Assembly (NCBI GenBank): GCA_025464625.1
Contig: JAOAUZ010000006.1
Coordinates: forward strand, 1-54,235
DNA length: 54,235 nt
Direction of reading: 5' to 3'
Source of the DNA: Rickettsiales bacterium
GTDB lineage: Bacteria; Pseudomonadota; Alphaproteobacteria; Rickettsiales; SXRF01
Below the pieces are notes generated by a model. It was not told the DNA's origin. It worked only from the letters and a program-made list of their open reading frames with translations, and did not search any database. This document shows, piece by piece, positions 34,664 through 45,219 of the stretch. Made by a program: the position numbers and the translations under genes. Each line of letters begins with the position of its first letter. Position 1 is the first letter of the stretch.

Positions 34664-36937
34664 ATGAGCAGCAAGGTCACAAAATTACCAATTACACCGC
34701 TATCGCTGTTGCGTCAGATTCGCGATGTCATGGCACTTGATGCCAGCGCGCAGGCTCGGCTTGATAGTGTGGTGAAGGTTATTGCTGATGGCTTCGATTC
34801 ACAAGTATGTTCAGTTTATCTGTTGCGTGCTGGCGATATTATGGAGTTGTTTGCCAGTGAGGGGCTAAATAAAACGTCAGTGCATTTAACTCGCATGAAT
34901 ATGGGGCAGGGGTTGGTTGGTGCGGTGGCATCCTCAGCCGAACCACTTAATTTGGCAAATGCCCAAGAACATCCCAAATTTGAATACCGTCCAGAAACAG
35001 GTGAGGAGATTTTCCATTCATTCGTTGCTGTGCCAATTTTCCAAAGCGGGAAGGTTATAGGTGTACTGGTTGTTCAGGGTAAAGAAGCCCGCGAATATAG
35101 CTTAGATCAGGTTGAAGTTCTGCAGACGGTGGCGATGGTTCTTTCTGAGCTTGCGGTTTCAGGGCAGCTGGTAAAACTTCAGGAAATCCAAACCGCAACT
35201 GGCGGGCTTGCTTTACAGCAGCTAACTGGAACACAATTATGTGGTGGCGTGGTAAAGGCACTTGCGGTTTTACATCAACAGCAATTAGTTATTACCCAGT
35301 ATGTTGCAACAGATATAATTCTTGAGAAAGAAAGATTCGACAGCGCGTTGCAAAGATTACAAGAGTCATTTGATAATTATGTTCAGTCGTCTAGCTTGCG
35401 GGATGATGACGTACAGCGGGAGATTATCGAGACTTATTTGTTATTCACACAAGATCGTGGTTGGTTAGTGCGCATCAGTGAAGCAATAGTTTCAGGGCTG
35501 ACCGCTGAGGCTGCCGTAAAAAAAGTGCAGGAAGAGCTACAGGCAAAAATGAGCCAGATGGCAAGTCCATATATCAAAGAAAGGATTCATGATCTTGAGG
35601 ATTTGTCTAATCATCTGTTACAAATATTATTAGGGAAGGATGTGCAGCAGAACCAAGATAACCTGCCAGAAGAGTTTATTTTAGTTGCCAGAACTATTGG
35701 AGCTGCGGAGCTTCTTAACTACGATCACAAACGTTTAAAAGGTCTGATAATCGAGGAAGGTTCAGCCAGCTCGCACATTGCTGTTATTGCCCGTGCTATG
35801 GATATTCCAGCTCTGGCTCGGGTGCAGAATTCTACTATGTTTATCCAATCTGGGGACATGGTAATTTTGGATGCAGATGGTGGAAATGTTTATGTTCGCC
35901 CAAGTGATGATGTTACAGAGGAAATGGACAAGCACATCGCACTTTATGCTGAACGTGCAGTTGAATATGAATCTCTGCGCGATGTGGAAGCTGTTACCAA
36001 AGATGGTGTAAGGATTTCTCTCAATGTCAATGCTGGCTTATTTGTAAACACTGCCAGTTTATTGCAAAAAGGTGTTGATGGTATTGGTTTATATCGCACC
36101 GAGCTACCTTATATGACCTCGCAGAATTTTCCTGATGAGGAAATGCAAACGCAGCTCTATGCTGGAATGTATAATCAGTTGCCAGAAAAGCGTATTATAT
36201 TTCGTAGCTTTGATATTGGCGGTGATAAAAAAGTTCCATATCTTAATGCTGGAGTGGAAGAAAATCCAGCTATGGGTTGGCGCGCAACTCGTATTGGTCT
36301 GGATAGACCTAGCATCCTCCGCACCCAGTTCAGAGCATTGCTTAATGCTGCGGTAGGTAAGCCACTTTATATAATGTTTCCTTTTATCGCGAATGTTTCA
36401 GAGTTTGATGCTGCAAAACAAATTTTGAGCAATGAAATTAATGCGTTTGAGTTGGGCGGAAGACAATTGCCGAGCATGGTAAAAGTTGGAGTGATGATTG
36501 AGATACCTTCTTTATTGTGGCAGCTTGATGCGCTGATGCAAAGGGTTGACTTCGTTTCGATTGGTAGTAATGATCTGATGCAATTTTTATTTGCTTGCGA
36601 TCGCGGGGCAACGCATATGGTTGGCAGTTATGATACGCTCTCGCCAGTTATGCTCAATGTTGTAAGGCAGATTGTGGAGAAAGCGAAGCAGCATAATGTG
36701 GAAGTTAGTTTTTGTGGCGAGATGGCGCGTAAACCGCTTGATGCGATTGCGCTTGTTGGACTCGGCGTTCGGACTCTGTCGGTTTCTGCTGCTGCAATTG
36801 GATCGCTTAAAGCAACAATTCGTAGTATGTCGGTTGATGAATTAACGAGTTATATCGATTATCTAACTACTCTTTCTGAAGCAAGCGTTCGTCAGTGGCT
36901 GCTCTCCTACGCACAAGATCACGGTATTGTGGTTTAA
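34664..36937 (+). CDS. ptsP: Phosphoenolpyruvate-protein phosphotransferase PtsP (EI-Ntr)
   Basis: About 757 residues. An N-terminal GAF domain (~10-155, SLLRQIRDVMALDASAQARLD opening it) is followed by the EI region: EGSASSHIAVIARAMDIPALA (~360) carries the phosphorylated histidine, GIGLYRTELPYM and FRSFDIGGDKK mark the PEP-binding barrel, and SIGSNDLMQFLFACDRG and SFCGEMARKP are near the end. It starts the nitrogen phosphotransferase chain, regulatory rather than sugar-transporting. The ATG at 34664 is used; an in-frame TTG at 34619 is less likely. No Shine-Dalgarno is evident. Confidence 0.94.
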   Translation: MSSKVTKLPITPLSLLRQIRDVMALDASAQARLDSVVKVIADGFDSQVCSVYLLRAGDIMELFASEGLNKTSVHLTRMNMGQGLVGAVASSAEPLNLANAQEHPKFEYRPETGEEIFHSFVAVPIFQSGKVIGVLVVQGKEAREYSLDQVEVLQTVAMVLSELAVSGQLVKLQEIQTATGGLALQQLTGTQLCGGVVKALAVLHQQQLVITQYVATDIILEKERFDSALQRLQESFDNYVQSSSLRDDDVQREIIETYLLFTQDRGWLVRISEAIVSGLTAEAAVKKVQEELQAKMSQMASPYIKERIHDLEDLSNHLLQILLGKDVQQNQDNLPEEFILVARTIGAAELLNYDHKRLKGLIIEEGSASSHIAVIARAMDIPALARVQNSTMFIQSGDMVILDADGGNVYVRPSDDVTEEMDKHIALYAERAVEYESLRDVEAVTKDGVRISLNVNAGLFVNTASLLQKGVDGIGLYRTELPYMTSQNFPDEEMQTQLYAGMYNQLPEKRIIFRSFDIGGDKKVPYLNAGVEENPAMGWRATRIGLDRPSILRTQFRALLNAAVGKPLYIMFPFIANVSEFDAAKQILSNEINAFELGGRQLPSMVKVGVMIEIPSLLWQLDALMQRVDFVSIGSNDLMQFLFACDRGATHMVGSYDTLSPVMLNVVRQIVEKAKQHNVEVSFCGEMARKPLDAIALVGLGVRTLSVSAAAIGSLKATIRSMSVDELTSYIDYLTTLSEASVRQWLLSYAQDHGIVV

Positions 36938-37031
36938 GAATTGTAGTTTGATTTTTTTCCAAAGAATAAATATCAGTTAAAAACAAAATTCTTATATTTC
37001 ATTTGCATTCGTTTAGTTGTAATTGAAAGCC

Positions 37032-37625
37032 ATGACCTCATCATATCATAATGAAATCGGTAAATTGTTACAGAATGCACGCGAAGATCTGCAATTGAAC
37101 CTGCAACAAGCTTCCACAGCACTCCATATTCGCGCCCATTATTTACATGCTTTGGAGATAGGAGATCTTACTAATTTACCTGGTGCAGCCTATACCAAAG
37201 GGTATTTGCAGGCGTATGCGGTTTTTCTGCATTTGGATAAAGACGAATTGTTGCGACGTTTTGAGCTAATAGAAAATAATTTACCAGAAAATGGGCTTTT
37301 TTTTCCTCAAGTGTTCAGCAAGGAGAAAAAACCTTCTCATTCAGTAATTCTTCTTGGTTTGGCATTGGTTTTGATAGCATATGTATTATGGTTTTTGTTA
37401 TTTAAGCCAGATCTTGTAGCACTTTCTGTGGTTGCGATGCCGTCTTATAAAATGGAGGTAACCACTTCATTTCCCGTTGCTAATTATACCCCTAATCTTA
37501 CTTGCGCTGCGCCTCAAGTTAGGCTATACCCTCCTTGTTATAGCGCAGCTATGGGCAGAATGTCGGAAATTCCAGCACTGCCACTGCGCCGCCAGAGAAA
37601 TTCTATTATGGAATTGGCAGACTAA
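37032..37625 (+). CDS. RodZ-like helix-turn-helix membrane protein, short form
   Basis: A 197-residue protein. The HTH_25 domain (~5-75) reads [22 protein letters not shown], then [32 protein letters not shown], diagnostic for RodZ, which links MreB to the cell wall machinery. A single transmembrane helix lies at ~108-128 ([21 protein letters not shown]). The periplasmic tail is only ~70 residues and lacks the DUF4115 beta domain of typical ~300-residue RodZ. Its position between ptsP and ispG supports orthology. The TTG at 37023 is a possible alternative start. Confidence 0.82.
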   Translation: MTSSYHNEIGKLLQNAREDLQLNLQQASTALHIRAHYLHALEIGDLTNLPGAAYTKGYLQAYAVFLHLDKDELLRRFELIENNLPENGLFFPQVFSKEKKPSHSVILLGLALVLIAYVLWFLLFKPDLVALSVVAMPSYKMEVTTSFPVANYTPNLTCAAPQVRLYPPCYSAAMGRMSEIPALPLRRQRNSIMELAD

Positions 37626-37648
37626 CCACAAACCTTGTTAAGGATACT

Positions 37649-38863
37649 GTGCTTCCCATTCGTCGTACATCTTATCAAACTTTTATTGGACACATTCCAG
37701 TTGGTGGTGATGCACCCATTATGGTGCAATCCATGACTAATACTGATACTGCTGATATAGCAGCAACTGTGGCGCAGGTTTATGATTTAGCTAAGGCTGG
37801 CTCTGAAATCGTACGCATTACTGTTAATAATGATGATTCAGCTAAGGCTGTTCCGTTCATCCGCGAAGGGCTTGATGCTTTGGGGTGCAAAGTGCCGTTG
37901 GTTGGTGACTTTCACTATAACGGGCATACATTACTTAAAACATATCCCGATATGGCAATAGCTCTCGCCAAATATAGAATTAATCCTGGAAATGTAGGGT
38001 TTGCTGATAAGCATGATTTGCAATTTTCGCAGATGGTTGAAGCTGCGATAAAATATAACAAACCAGTGCGTATTGGCGTGAATTGGGGAAGTCTGGATCA
38101 GCAGATGCTTGCTTTAGTGATGGATGAAAACGCAAATAGCAAAAATCCAAAAGATGCTTCTGCCGTTGCTCGCGAGGCGTTGGTACGTTCTGCGTTGGAA
38201 AGTGCAAAAATGGCTGAAAATATTGGGCTTGCTGCCAATAAAATTTTGCTTTCCTGCAAGGTTAGCCGTGTGCAGGACTTAATTCTGGTTTACCGCGATC
38301 TGGCAAAGCGTTGCCAGTATCCGCTGCATCTTGGGCTTACCGAAGCAGGAATGGGTAGCAAAGGAATAGTTGCTTCCGCATCTGCTCTTGCGGTTTTATT
38401 GCAGGAAGGGATTGGTGATACCATCCGCATTTCATTAACACCTGAGCCGAATGGCGACAGAACTCAGGAAGTGCGTGTGGCTCAGGAAATTTTGCAGAGC
38501 ATGGGTTTTCGCGCCTTTACACCGCAAGTCACTGCCTGTCCTGGTTGCGGACGGACGACCAGCATGGTTTTTCAGGAGCTAGCAGATAAAATCCAGAATT
38601 ATCTGCGCACACAAATGCCAATATGGAAGAATAAACATAAAGGTGTTGAAAATATGAATGTGGCAGTGATGGGCTGTATCGTAAATGGACCAGGTGAAAG
38701 CAAGCATGCTAATATTGGAATTAGCCTTCCGGGTACTGGCGAGCAGCCAGCAGCTCCCGTGTTTGTTGACGGTAAAAAAACTGTGACCTTGCGCGGTGAG
38801 AATATAGCAGAGGAGTTTCAAGCTATTGTTGAGGGCTATGTCAGGAAAAACTATGCTGAATAA
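37649..38863 (+). CDS. ispG: 4-hydroxy-3-methylbut-2-enyl diphosphate synthase
   Basis: A 404-residue iron-sulphur enzyme of the MEP isoprenoid pathway, also called GcpE. It starts with GTG ([20 protein letters not shown]), then the conserved [21 protein letters not shown] and INPGNVG. The cluster ligands are in CPGCGRT (~291-296) and CIVNGPGE (~340-347). It lies 23 bases after the RodZ-like gene and overlaps the next gene by 11. The pathway must continue through ispH elsewhere. Confidence 0.95.
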   Translation: MLPIRRTSYQTFIGHIPVGGDAPIMVQSMTNTDTADIAATVAQVYDLAKAGSEIVRITVNNDDSAKAVPFIREGLDALGCKVPLVGDFHYNGHTLLKTYPDMAIALAKYRINPGNVGFADKHDLQFSQMVEAAIKYNKPVRIGVNWGSLDQQMLALVMDENANSKNPKDASAVAREALVRSALESAKMAENIGLAANKILLSCKVSRVQDLILVYRDLAKRCQYPLHLGLTEAGMGSKGIVASASALAVLLQEGIGDTIRISLTPEPNGDRTQEVRVAQEILQSMGFRAFTPQVTACPGCGRTTSMVFQELADKIQNYLRTQMPIWKNKHKGVENMNVAVMGCIVNGPGESKHANIGISLPGTGEQPAAPVFVDGKKTVTLRGENIAEEFQAIVEGYVRKNYAE

Positions 38864-40472
38864 GTTTAACAACACGGCTGCGCTTATATCAGCTATCGGA
38901 ATTATGATGCTTCTCGCACTTGCCCGCGAAGTTTTTTTCTTTCCTAAGATGGATATGATCCCCAATCCTGATAGTAGTTGGTTGATTTATGCAGCGCAAC
39001 GCATGGAGGATGGACAAAAATTATACGTTGATTTTATGGAAACGAATCCTCCACTTATTTTATGGATAAGTCTTCTCCCCGTTTGGGTTGGACGGTTTCT
39101 AAATATTTCGCCATTTATGGCTTTTCCGTTTCTGGTAACACTGCTTAATATAGCAAGCCTTTTGCTGGTGGCAAAAACCATGCGTGGTAGTGCATTGCTT
39201 GGCAGCAAACCAGTGTTTGGTGCGGTGTTGCTTTATATTGCCTTTGGCTTTTTTCTGCTATCACCCGCTATTTATGGGCAGCGGGAATTTTTGTTTATTT
39301 CCTTAGTGTTGCCATATCTTGTTAAATCATTAGTTGAAGAAGAAAAAGCAAGGTTTTCTGCATCCAATTTGCTGATAGTTGCTATGGCAGCCATTGGTTT
39401 TGCCATAAAACCGTTTTTTCTTTTGCTGTGGGCGGCAAACGAACTGCATAAGGCAGCGCAGAGGAAAAGTTTTCTTTCGCTATTTTCCTTTGGTAACTGG
39501 TTTATTGGATTTGCACAGCTTGCGTATTTCGCAGCTATATATCATTTCACACCAGAGTATATAAATGTGATTCTACCTACGGTTCTCACCACTTATTTTG
39601 CTTATGAAACCCTGTGGTCAAGCATATGGAAGGCTATAGGCATTGTTGTGGGAACGACCTTGTTTTTGGTGTGGATGGCAAGTTCACACGGTGATTTCAG
39701 AAAAATAATAATGCGGGTTTCTGTGTGGATGCTTGCCTGTTCTCTGTTACTAGTTCTACAGCGCAAGGATTGGCTCAATCACCTCTACCCTATGGTTTTT
39801 ATGGCAGGTTTGGTAGTGGTGATGGTTCTGCTCTATCTCTGTGAAATATGGCGTGAGTTGGAATTATTGATTGGGCGGTTGCGTTTTACAGCACTTTGCA
39901 CCTCAGTGGTGATTTTATTATCTGTAACCTATATTGATGCCAAATTCTGGTATTTTATTTATCAGCATCCTTCAGTCATTCATACCAAGCTATTGGCGGA
40001 GATTAATAAGCGCGCGGACGGGAAATATGTCTATCCCCTTGCTTTTAATATGCAAACTGGCTTTCCAGTAATAGCCATGTCAAAAGGAATCTTTCGCGGG
40101 AGTTTCTATCAACTATGGCCAATGTCAGGGCTTATTATCCGTGAACAAGAAGAAGTAAAAAATGAGGAAATAACAAGAGCATATAATTTCTTTTATGATA
40201 CTTTAGTGGGTGATTTTCACAGTTATCCCCCAGAATTAGTTTGGGTTGATGAAAATGTTAATTTGGAAAAAATAGCAAATTATGATATTGAGCCTGAAAA
40301 TAGAAATATTATAAACCTTCTAACTCGTGATATGCGCTTTGCTGTTTTGTGGCAGAATTACGAAAAAATTGGTGAAATAGAAGGTGAAAAACCAGAGGAA
40401 AAAGAACTTGCTGATGGCGAAAAACAGTTGAAGCCAGAGCGTTACACATTATACACAAGGATTAAAAAGTGA
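38853..40472 (+). CDS. Multi-pass membrane protein, glycosyltransferase-39-like
   Basis: A ~539-residue inner-membrane protein. The start at 38853 ([17 protein letters not shown]) has GGA seven bases upstream and overlaps ispG by 11; the reading frame opens earlier inside ispG. About ten hydrophobic helices precede a soluble C-terminal ~150 residues. The first loop, [31 protein letters not shown], is like the first periplasmic loop of PMT/ArnT-type glycosyltransferases that use polyprenyl-linked sugars. Donor and acceptor are unknown. It sits between ispG and hisS, where most alphaproteobacteria have no such gene. Confidence 0.75.
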   Translation: MLNKFNNTAALISAIGIMMLLALAREVFFFPKMDMIPNPDSSWLIYAAQRMEDGQKLYVDFMETNPPLILWISLLPVWVGRFLNISPFMAFPFLVTLLNIASLLLVAKTMRGSALLGSKPVFGAVLLYIAFGFFLLSPAIYGQREFLFISLVLPYLVKSLVEEEKARFSASNLLIVAMAAIGFAIKPFFLLLWAANELHKAAQRKSFLSLFSFGNWFIGFAQLAYFAAIYHFTPEYINVILPTVLTTYFAYETLWSSIWKAIGIVVGTTLFLVWMASSHGDFRKIIMRVSVWMLACSLLLVLQRKDWLNHLYPMVFMAGLVVVMVLLYLCEIWRELELLIGRLRFTALCTSVVILLSVTYIDAKFWYFIYQHPSVIHTKLLAEINKRADGKYVYPLAFNMQTGFPVIAMSKGIFRGSFYQLWPMSGLIIREQEEVKNEEITRAYNFFYDTLVGDFHSYPPELVWVDENVNLEKIANYDIEPENRNIINLLTRDMRFAVLWQNYEKIGEIEGEKPEEKELADGEKQLKPERYTLYTRIKK

Positions 40473-41770
40473 GCAGTAAATTGCAGCCAGTGCGTGGCAC
40501 GCACGATATTTTGCCTGATGATTTTGAGAAGTTTAACGTGGTAACGGGCGTTGCTCGTGAGCTTGCCACACTTTATGGTTTTCGGGAAATGGCAACGCCA
40601 ATTTTTGAACAGACCGAAGTTTTTTCACGTTCAATGGGCGAATCGTCAGATGTGGTGAGCAAAGAGATGTTCACTTTTGAAACGCGTGGTGGCGAGAGTG
40701 TGACGCTGCGTCCAGAATTTACCGCAGGAACAGCACGAGCTTTTATTTCAAACGGAATGCAGCAAAATCTGCCACTGAAATTATTTTCTACAGGTGCGGT
40801 TTTTCGTTATGAACGTCCGCAGAAAGGTCGTCAGCGTCAGTTCCATCAGGTGAATTATGAATGGCTGGGTGATGATAGCTGGCAGGCGGATGCTGAAATG
40901 ATTTTACTGGCTGGGCATCTTCTTTCCATGCTCACTGAAGAAGAAACTGAGCTGCACATAAATACTCTTGGTGACGCGCAGAGCCGTGAAAAGTATCGTG
41001 ATGCGTTGGTTTCCTACCTCACCCCACTTTCTGATAAATTATCTGAAGATAGCAAGCGTCGCCTTGCTTCTAATCCTTTGCGGATTTTGGATTCTAAGGA
41101 TGATGGCGACAGAGAAATATTAAAGAATGCGCCAGTAATGACTGATTTTCTAAGCGTAGAAGCAGCACAAAGATTCAAAAATATATGTGATTTGCTGGCA
41201 GATGAAATGTTACAATTTTCTCATAAAATAGTGATAGATCCTGCTTTAGTGCGTGGGTTGGATTATTACACCGACACGGTGTTTGAATTTGTAGCAAATT
41301 CTGGTGATTTGGGAGCGCAGAACACGGTTCTTGCTGGTGGGCGTTATGATGGTTTGATTGGACAAATGGGTGGCAATCCAACGCCAGCCATTGGTTTTGC
41401 CGCTGGTGTAGAGAGATTATCACTTTTACTTGCTGATGATATTGTTGATTCCAACCAACATAAAGTTATATTGCTGCCACTCGAAGATATGCCTGCTTCT
41501 ACGGTGTTTTCAGTTGCTTCTACTTTACGTTTTAATTTGAGTGATGTTTTACCTTGCTTACAGGTGGAAATATTGTGGCATGGGAAACTGACAAAACGTC
41601 TGGAAAAATCATCTAAAAATGCGGCAACCCACGTTGTTATTATGTCGGCTGATGATGAAAAACAGGGTATGTGCATTGTAAAAAATATGGCAGCGCGCAC
41701 TGAGAAAAAAGTGCATTTCGAAGATTTTACAAATGAAGATGAAATAGCTGATATTTTCAGCTTAAAATAA
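40469..41770 (+). CDS. hisS: Histidyl-tRNA synthetase (canonical bacterial type)
   Basis: A 433-residue class II synthetase starting at GTG, four bases inside the upstream gene. Motif 1 region IFEQTEVFSRSMGESSDVV, TLRPEFTAGTARA, motif 2 FRYERPQKGRQRQFHQ (~110-125), LVRGLDYYTDTVFEF and AGGRYDGLIGQMGG (His-specific), and motif 3 PAIGFAAGVERL are all visible. The RPQKGR-RQFHQ form is the canonical type that reads G-1 of tRNA-His. Caulobacter and many alphaproteobacteria have a divergent type instead, so this copy is informative for lineage. Confidence 0.94.
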   Translation: MSSKLQPVRGTHDILPDDFEKFNVVTGVARELATLYGFREMATPIFEQTEVFSRSMGESSDVVSKEMFTFETRGGESVTLRPEFTAGTARAFISNGMQQNLPLKLFSTGAVFRYERPQKGRQRQFHQVNYEWLGDDSWQADAEMILLAGHLLSMLTEEETELHINTLGDAQSREKYRDALVSYLTPLSDKLSEDSKRRLASNPLRILDSKDDGDREILKNAPVMTDFLSVEAAQRFKNICDLLADEMLQFSHKIVIDPALVRGLDYYTDTVFEFVANSGDLGAQNTVLAGGRYDGLIGQMGGNPTPAIGFAAGVERLSLLLADDIVDSNQHKVILLPLEDMPASTVFSVASTLRFNLSDVLPCLQVEILWHGKLTKRLEKSSKNAATHVVIMSADDEKQGMCIVKNMAARTEKKVHFEDFTNEDEIADIFSLK

Positions 41771-41785
41771 ATGGAAAAATAGAAA

Positions 41786-42856
41786 ATGAGTTTTGAAGAT
41801 AAGTTAGAAATGTTGGTGCGCAGGCATGATGAGCTGGGTGATAGTTTAGCGCGTGGTGATGTATCAGGCAGTGAGTTTTCCAAAATATCGAAGGAATATG
41901 CGGAACTGACACCAATTGTGGAAGTTATCAAAGAATATAGCAATGCCAAGAAATCAATTTATGATCTGGAGCAGATGGCAAAAGATCCATCTTGTGATCC
42001 AGAGATGAAAAAAATGGCGGAAGAAGAGGCCTATGGATTAACCCAGAAGTTGCCAGAACTTACTCGCAAGGTGCAGTTATCTTTGATTCCCAAAGACGTT
42101 GCTGATGAGAAGAACGCTATTTTAGAAGTTCGTGCTGGAACAGGTGGTGATGAGGCGGCATTGTTTGCAGCGGATTTATTCAATATGTATCAGCGTTATG
42201 CCCAGAAGCAGGGCTGGAAATTTGAAATTATTTCTATTTCTGATGGTAGCGTTGGCGGGTATAAAGAAGCGCAGGCGGAGATTAGCGGCAAAAGTGTGTT
42301 TGCCCGTCTTAAATTTGAATCTGGTGTTCACCGCGTGCAGCGTGTTCCAGCTACAGAAACGCAAGGTCGAATCCACACTTCGGCAGCAACAGTTGCGGTG
42401 CTTCCTGAAGCAGAGGAAGTGGATATTAAGATTGAGGATAAAGATTTGCGGATTGACGTTTTCCGTTCTAGTGGGCCGGGGGGACAGTCGGTAAACACTA
42501 CTGATTCGGCGGTGCGGATTGTGCATATCCCAACTGGTGTAACTGTGCAGCAGCAGGATGAAAAATCGCAGATTAAGAACAAGATAAAGGCGATGAAAGT
42601 TCTGCGGGCAAGGCTATATGAAGCTGAACGTGAAAGGCAGGCAAGCGAAAGAGCTAGTGCGCGCAAGGAACAAGTTGGTTCTGGCGATAGGTCGGAGCGC
42701 ATCCGCACCTATAACTTCCCGCAAGGTCGGGTTTCCGATCACCGCATTAACCTTACCACTTATAACATAGATCAGGTTATGAATGGTGATTTGAACGAAT
42801 TTATTGAAGCACTGATTGCTGATGATCAGGCGCGTCAGCTATCTGAGTTAAATTAA
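41786..42856 (+). CDS. prfA: Peptide chain release factor 1
   Basis: A 356-residue factor that ends translation at UAA and UAG. The GGQ loop [17 protein letters not shown] (~228-244) triggers peptidyl-tRNA hydrolysis; [18 protein letters not shown] contains the PxT-type codon-recognition loop (PAT). [18 protein letters not shown] is near the end. Length is standard. It is followed 12 bases later by prmC, whose product methylates the GGQ glutamine. Confidence 0.96.
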   Translation: MSFEDKLEMLVRRHDELGDSLARGDVSGSEFSKISKEYAELTPIVEVIKEYSNAKKSIYDLEQMAKDPSCDPEMKKMAEEEAYGLTQKLPELTRKVQLSLIPKDVADEKNAILEVRAGTGGDEAALFAADLFNMYQRYAQKQGWKFEIISISDGSVGGYKEAQAEISGKSVFARLKFESGVHRVQRVPATETQGRIHTSAATVAVLPEAEEVDIKIEDKDLRIDVFRSSGPGGQSVNTTDSAVRIVHIPTGVTVQQQDEKSQIKNKIKAMKVLRARLYEAERERQASERASARKEQVGSGDRSERIRTYNFPQGRVSDHRINLTTYNIDQVMNGDLNEFIEALIADDQARQLSELN

Positions 42857-42868
42857 GGAGTAGAATTA

Positions 42869-43747
42869 ATGGGTTTGCGTGCAAATAAAGTAGAAAATAT
42901 TCTCGCCAAAGAAGCTTTACGCTGGGCGGTTCTGAGATTGCAACAGGAGCGCATAGAATCAGCCTCTCTAGATGCTAGGATTTTGTTGGAGCATGTTTTA
43001 GGAGTTAGCCGTGAGCAACTGCTTTTTTCGCTTGATTTGCCGATAACTCCAGCGCAATATGCGCGCTTGGAAATGCTTGTTGAAAAACGCACGCAGCGTC
43101 AGCCGATTGCACAGCTTGTTGGAAAGCGTGAATTCTGGGGGATGAATTTTGTGGTAAGTGAATATACACTTGATCCACGCCCTGATAGCGAAACTCTAAT
43201 TGAATATGTGCTGGAGCGAATTAAAAATCGCGCTGAGGTGTTTCGGGTTTTAGATTTGGGTACGGGAACTGGTTGCTTGCTGCTTTCACTGCTTTCTGAA
43301 TTGCCATCGGCAAAAGGTGTGGGTGTTGATTATTGTGACAATGCACTGCTGGTTGCCAAAGAGAATGCAATGGCGTTGGGTTTTGCGGCGCGCTGCGAGT
43401 TTACACGCGGTGATTGGTGTGAAAAGTTGGAGGGTGAGTTTGATGTTATATTAGCAAATCCGCCTTATATTCCAACCGACGTTATTCCAACTCTTGACCC
43501 TGAGGTGTCGGAATTTGAGCCAATGTTAGCATTGGATGGTGGTGAAGATGGTTTTTCATGTTACCGAAAAATTATGAAGGCGTTGCCAAGCATTATGGCA
43601 AAAAATGGGCTTGCTGCTTTTGAATTTGGGATGGGACAGCAGCGCGGGCTAGAGGCTTTAGCAGTTGAAAATGAATTAGAAATTGTTGGTGTAAAACATG
43701 ATTTAAGTGGAATTGCTCGCTGCATTATTGTGCAGCATAAAAATTAA
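42869..43747 (+). CDS. prmC: Release factor glutamine methyltransferase
   Basis: A 292-residue SAM enzyme that N5-methylates the Gln of the GGQ motif in release factors. N-terminal helical domain ~1-85; motif I DLGTGTGCLLLSLLSELP (~125-142); the catalytic NPPYIP (~196-201). REFWGMNFVVSEYTLDPRPDSE is the family-typical hinge. AAGGAG nine bases before the ATG is a strong ribosome-binding site. It is directly downstream of its substrate gene prfA, a widely kept pairing. Confidence 0.95.
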   Translation: MGLRANKVENILAKEALRWAVLRLQQERIESASLDARILLEHVLGVSREQLLFSLDLPITPAQYARLEMLVEKRTQRQPIAQLVGKREFWGMNFVVSEYTLDPRPDSETLIEYVLERIKNRAEVFRVLDLGTGTGCLLLSLLSELPSAKGVGVDYCDNALLVAKENAMALGFAARCEFTRGDWCEKLEGEFDVILANPPYIPTDVIPTLDPEVSEFEPMLALDGGEDGFSCYRKIMKALPSIMAKNGLAAFEFGMGQQRGLEALAVENELEIVGVKHDLSGIARCIIVQHKN

Positions 43748-43776
43748 CTATCAACTTATTTAGAAGGTAAATTACA

Positions 43777-44244
43777 GTGAATTATAGCAGAAAAAAATCA
43801 TCATCTCAGGGCAGCAGCAATTATAGCGGTAGCAATAACCAGCAGCGTAACAAACCGCGTTTTTCACATGGTGGTGGCGGTCAAAACCATAATAGTGGTG
43901 GCAATCGTCCGCGCAAAAATTATGGCGCAATGCGCGAAAAATATTTGACGCAAGCTCGTGATGCTTTAGCATCTGGGGATCGCGTTCTTGCAGAAAATTA
44001 TTTCCAACACGCTGATCATTGCTTCCGTATGATTGCCGAAGAAAATGCTTCACGTCCGCAGCGAGTGCATGTTCCGCAGCAAGAACAGCAGGTTGCAGAA
44101 GTTTCTCCAGAAGCTCCTGCTGAAGAAGATGATACAATCTCCACTAATGTCAGCTCGTTACCAGCGTTTCTTACAGCAAATTATGAGCCACCGAAAAAGG
44201 ATGATGAGCAACCAGTGATAGTTCCCAACTGGGAAGAAGAATAA
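43777..44244 (+). CDS. DUF4167 family protein
   Basis: A 155-residue protein. It opens with a disordered Ser/Asn/Gly/Gln-rich stretch (KKSSSQGSSNYSGSNN), then the conserved core NYGAMREKYLTQARDALASGDRVLAENYFQHADHCFRMIAE (~48-88), diagnostic of DUF4167, and an acidic tail. Proteins like this follow prmC in many alphaproteobacteria and may bind RNA, given the basic disordered start; the function is unknown. AGAAGG precedes the ATG. Confidence 0.9.
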   Translation: MNYSRKKSSSQGSSNYSGSNNQQRNKPRFSHGGGGQNHNSGGNRPRKNYGAMREKYLTQARDALASGDRVLAENYFQHADHCFRMIAEENASRPQRVHVPQQEQQVAEVSPEAPAEEDDTISTNVSSLPAFLTANYEPPKKDDEQPVIVPNWEEE

Positions 44245-44253
44245 TTAAATTCC

Positions 44254-44339
44254 TGTCATCCCCGCGCAGGCGGGGATCTATAGCTACAAAGTTCTGTCAG
44301 AGTTTATCTCCATAGATCCCGCATCAAGTGCGGGATGAC
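44254..44339. repeat. Palindromic repeat with TGTCATCCC ends between convergent genes
   Basis: Left arm 44254-44281 (TGTCATCCCCGCGCAGGC and on to GGGGATCTAT) and right arm 44312-44339 (ATAGATCCCGC to GCGGGATGAC) are inverse copies; each arm also folds on itself (CCCCGC/GCGGGG and CCCGCA/TGCGGG). It shares its ends with the element at 2655-2723. It lies between the convergent DUF4167 and DUF3108 genes, where it could stop both transcripts. Confidence 0.85.
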
Positions 44340-44348
44340 GGTGTTTAG

Positions 44349-45164
44349 TTACTCACTAATCCCCAATAAACAAGATTCCTCTTTGCTACATTTTTTAACA
44401 AGGTCAGCACTGATATTTTGCATAAGGAATGGTACTTCCATACGCAGAGGGATTAGTTTTTCATCATTGCTGAAGTAAACTGTAAGGCTCGGTTCGTTTG
44501 GGTCGTAATCTTCCAGCTCTCCTTTGGTATATCCAGAAAGGAATTTCCTGCGTGCTGTTACCTGTATGGCTCTATATTTTTTCCCAGAAATTTTTATAGT
44601 CTTTTCACCAATAATATTAAAATCCGCTTGGGTTAGCCTACGACCATCATAAGCATTCAGAGTAAAAGTTGTTTTTCCATTTTTTTGTGCGCTAAGAATA
44701 TCGCTACGCATCTGCAACAAGAAACTCATTAGATCATAAGCTGAATTTTTATCAGCATCAGGCACAGCAGGGCGTTTATCACGGTTTTCTGGCGGTTCAA
44801 TTATTTCTTCGGTTATTTTACCAGCTTTATAAGTCAGTTTTACATGCCGTGCTTTTTTACGGGTTTTATAGTTACTTTCATAGATGCGGTCGGGATAGAT
44901 AAAATTACTTCCAGTAGCGGTGAGTGTTGTGTGGCTAGAATGTTTGATAAACAAGGCCATAATTCCAGATGAGGAAATATCGCAGGTGACTTTCGCCTTA
45001 TCTTCCTGCTCGTCAATTTCAATACCGATTTTACCAAAATTTATACCCGACCACCCTGCCTCATAATATAATTTTTCATTGATAGGAGTGAGGTTTTCTG
45101 CGGATACAGCAGGGGTAGCCAGCAACATTAATAATAGCGACATATTGATAAAAAGGCGGGGCAT
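44349..45164 (-). CDS. DUF3108 family periplasmic protein
   Basis: A 271-residue protein with a signal peptide (MPRLFINMSLLLMLLATPAVSAEN). The body reads as DUF3108: YYEAGWSGINFGKIGIEID, YPDRIYESNYKTRKKARHVKLTYKAG, AYDLMSFLLQMR, FTLNAYDGRRLTQADF, LTVYFSNDEKLIPLRMEVPFLM. It is predicted to be an all-beta envelope protein of unknown function. It diverges from clpB, 55 bases apart. Confidence 0.85.
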   Translation of the reverse strand: MPRLFINMSLLLMLLATPAVSAENLTPINEKLYYEAGWSGINFGKIGIEIDEQEDKAKVTCDISSSGIMALFIKHSSHTTLTATGSNFIYPDRIYESNYKTRKKARHVKLTYKAGKITEEIIEPPENRDKRPAVPDADKNSAYDLMSFLLQMRSDILSAQKNGKTTFTLNAYDGRRLTQADFNIIGEKTIKISGKKYRAIQVTARRKFLSGYTKGELEDYDPNEPSLTVYFSNDEKLIPLRMEVPFLMQNISADLVKKCSKEESCLLGISE

Positions 45165-45219
45165 AACTATATATATTTGGATGTTTGCTAATAAAACATA
45201 TTGAAAGGTAGCATAAAAT

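Noticed and set aside
37649-37700. Later ATG as start of ispG
   Set aside because: The GTG start keeps the conserved [11 protein letters not shown] opening that later starts would remove.
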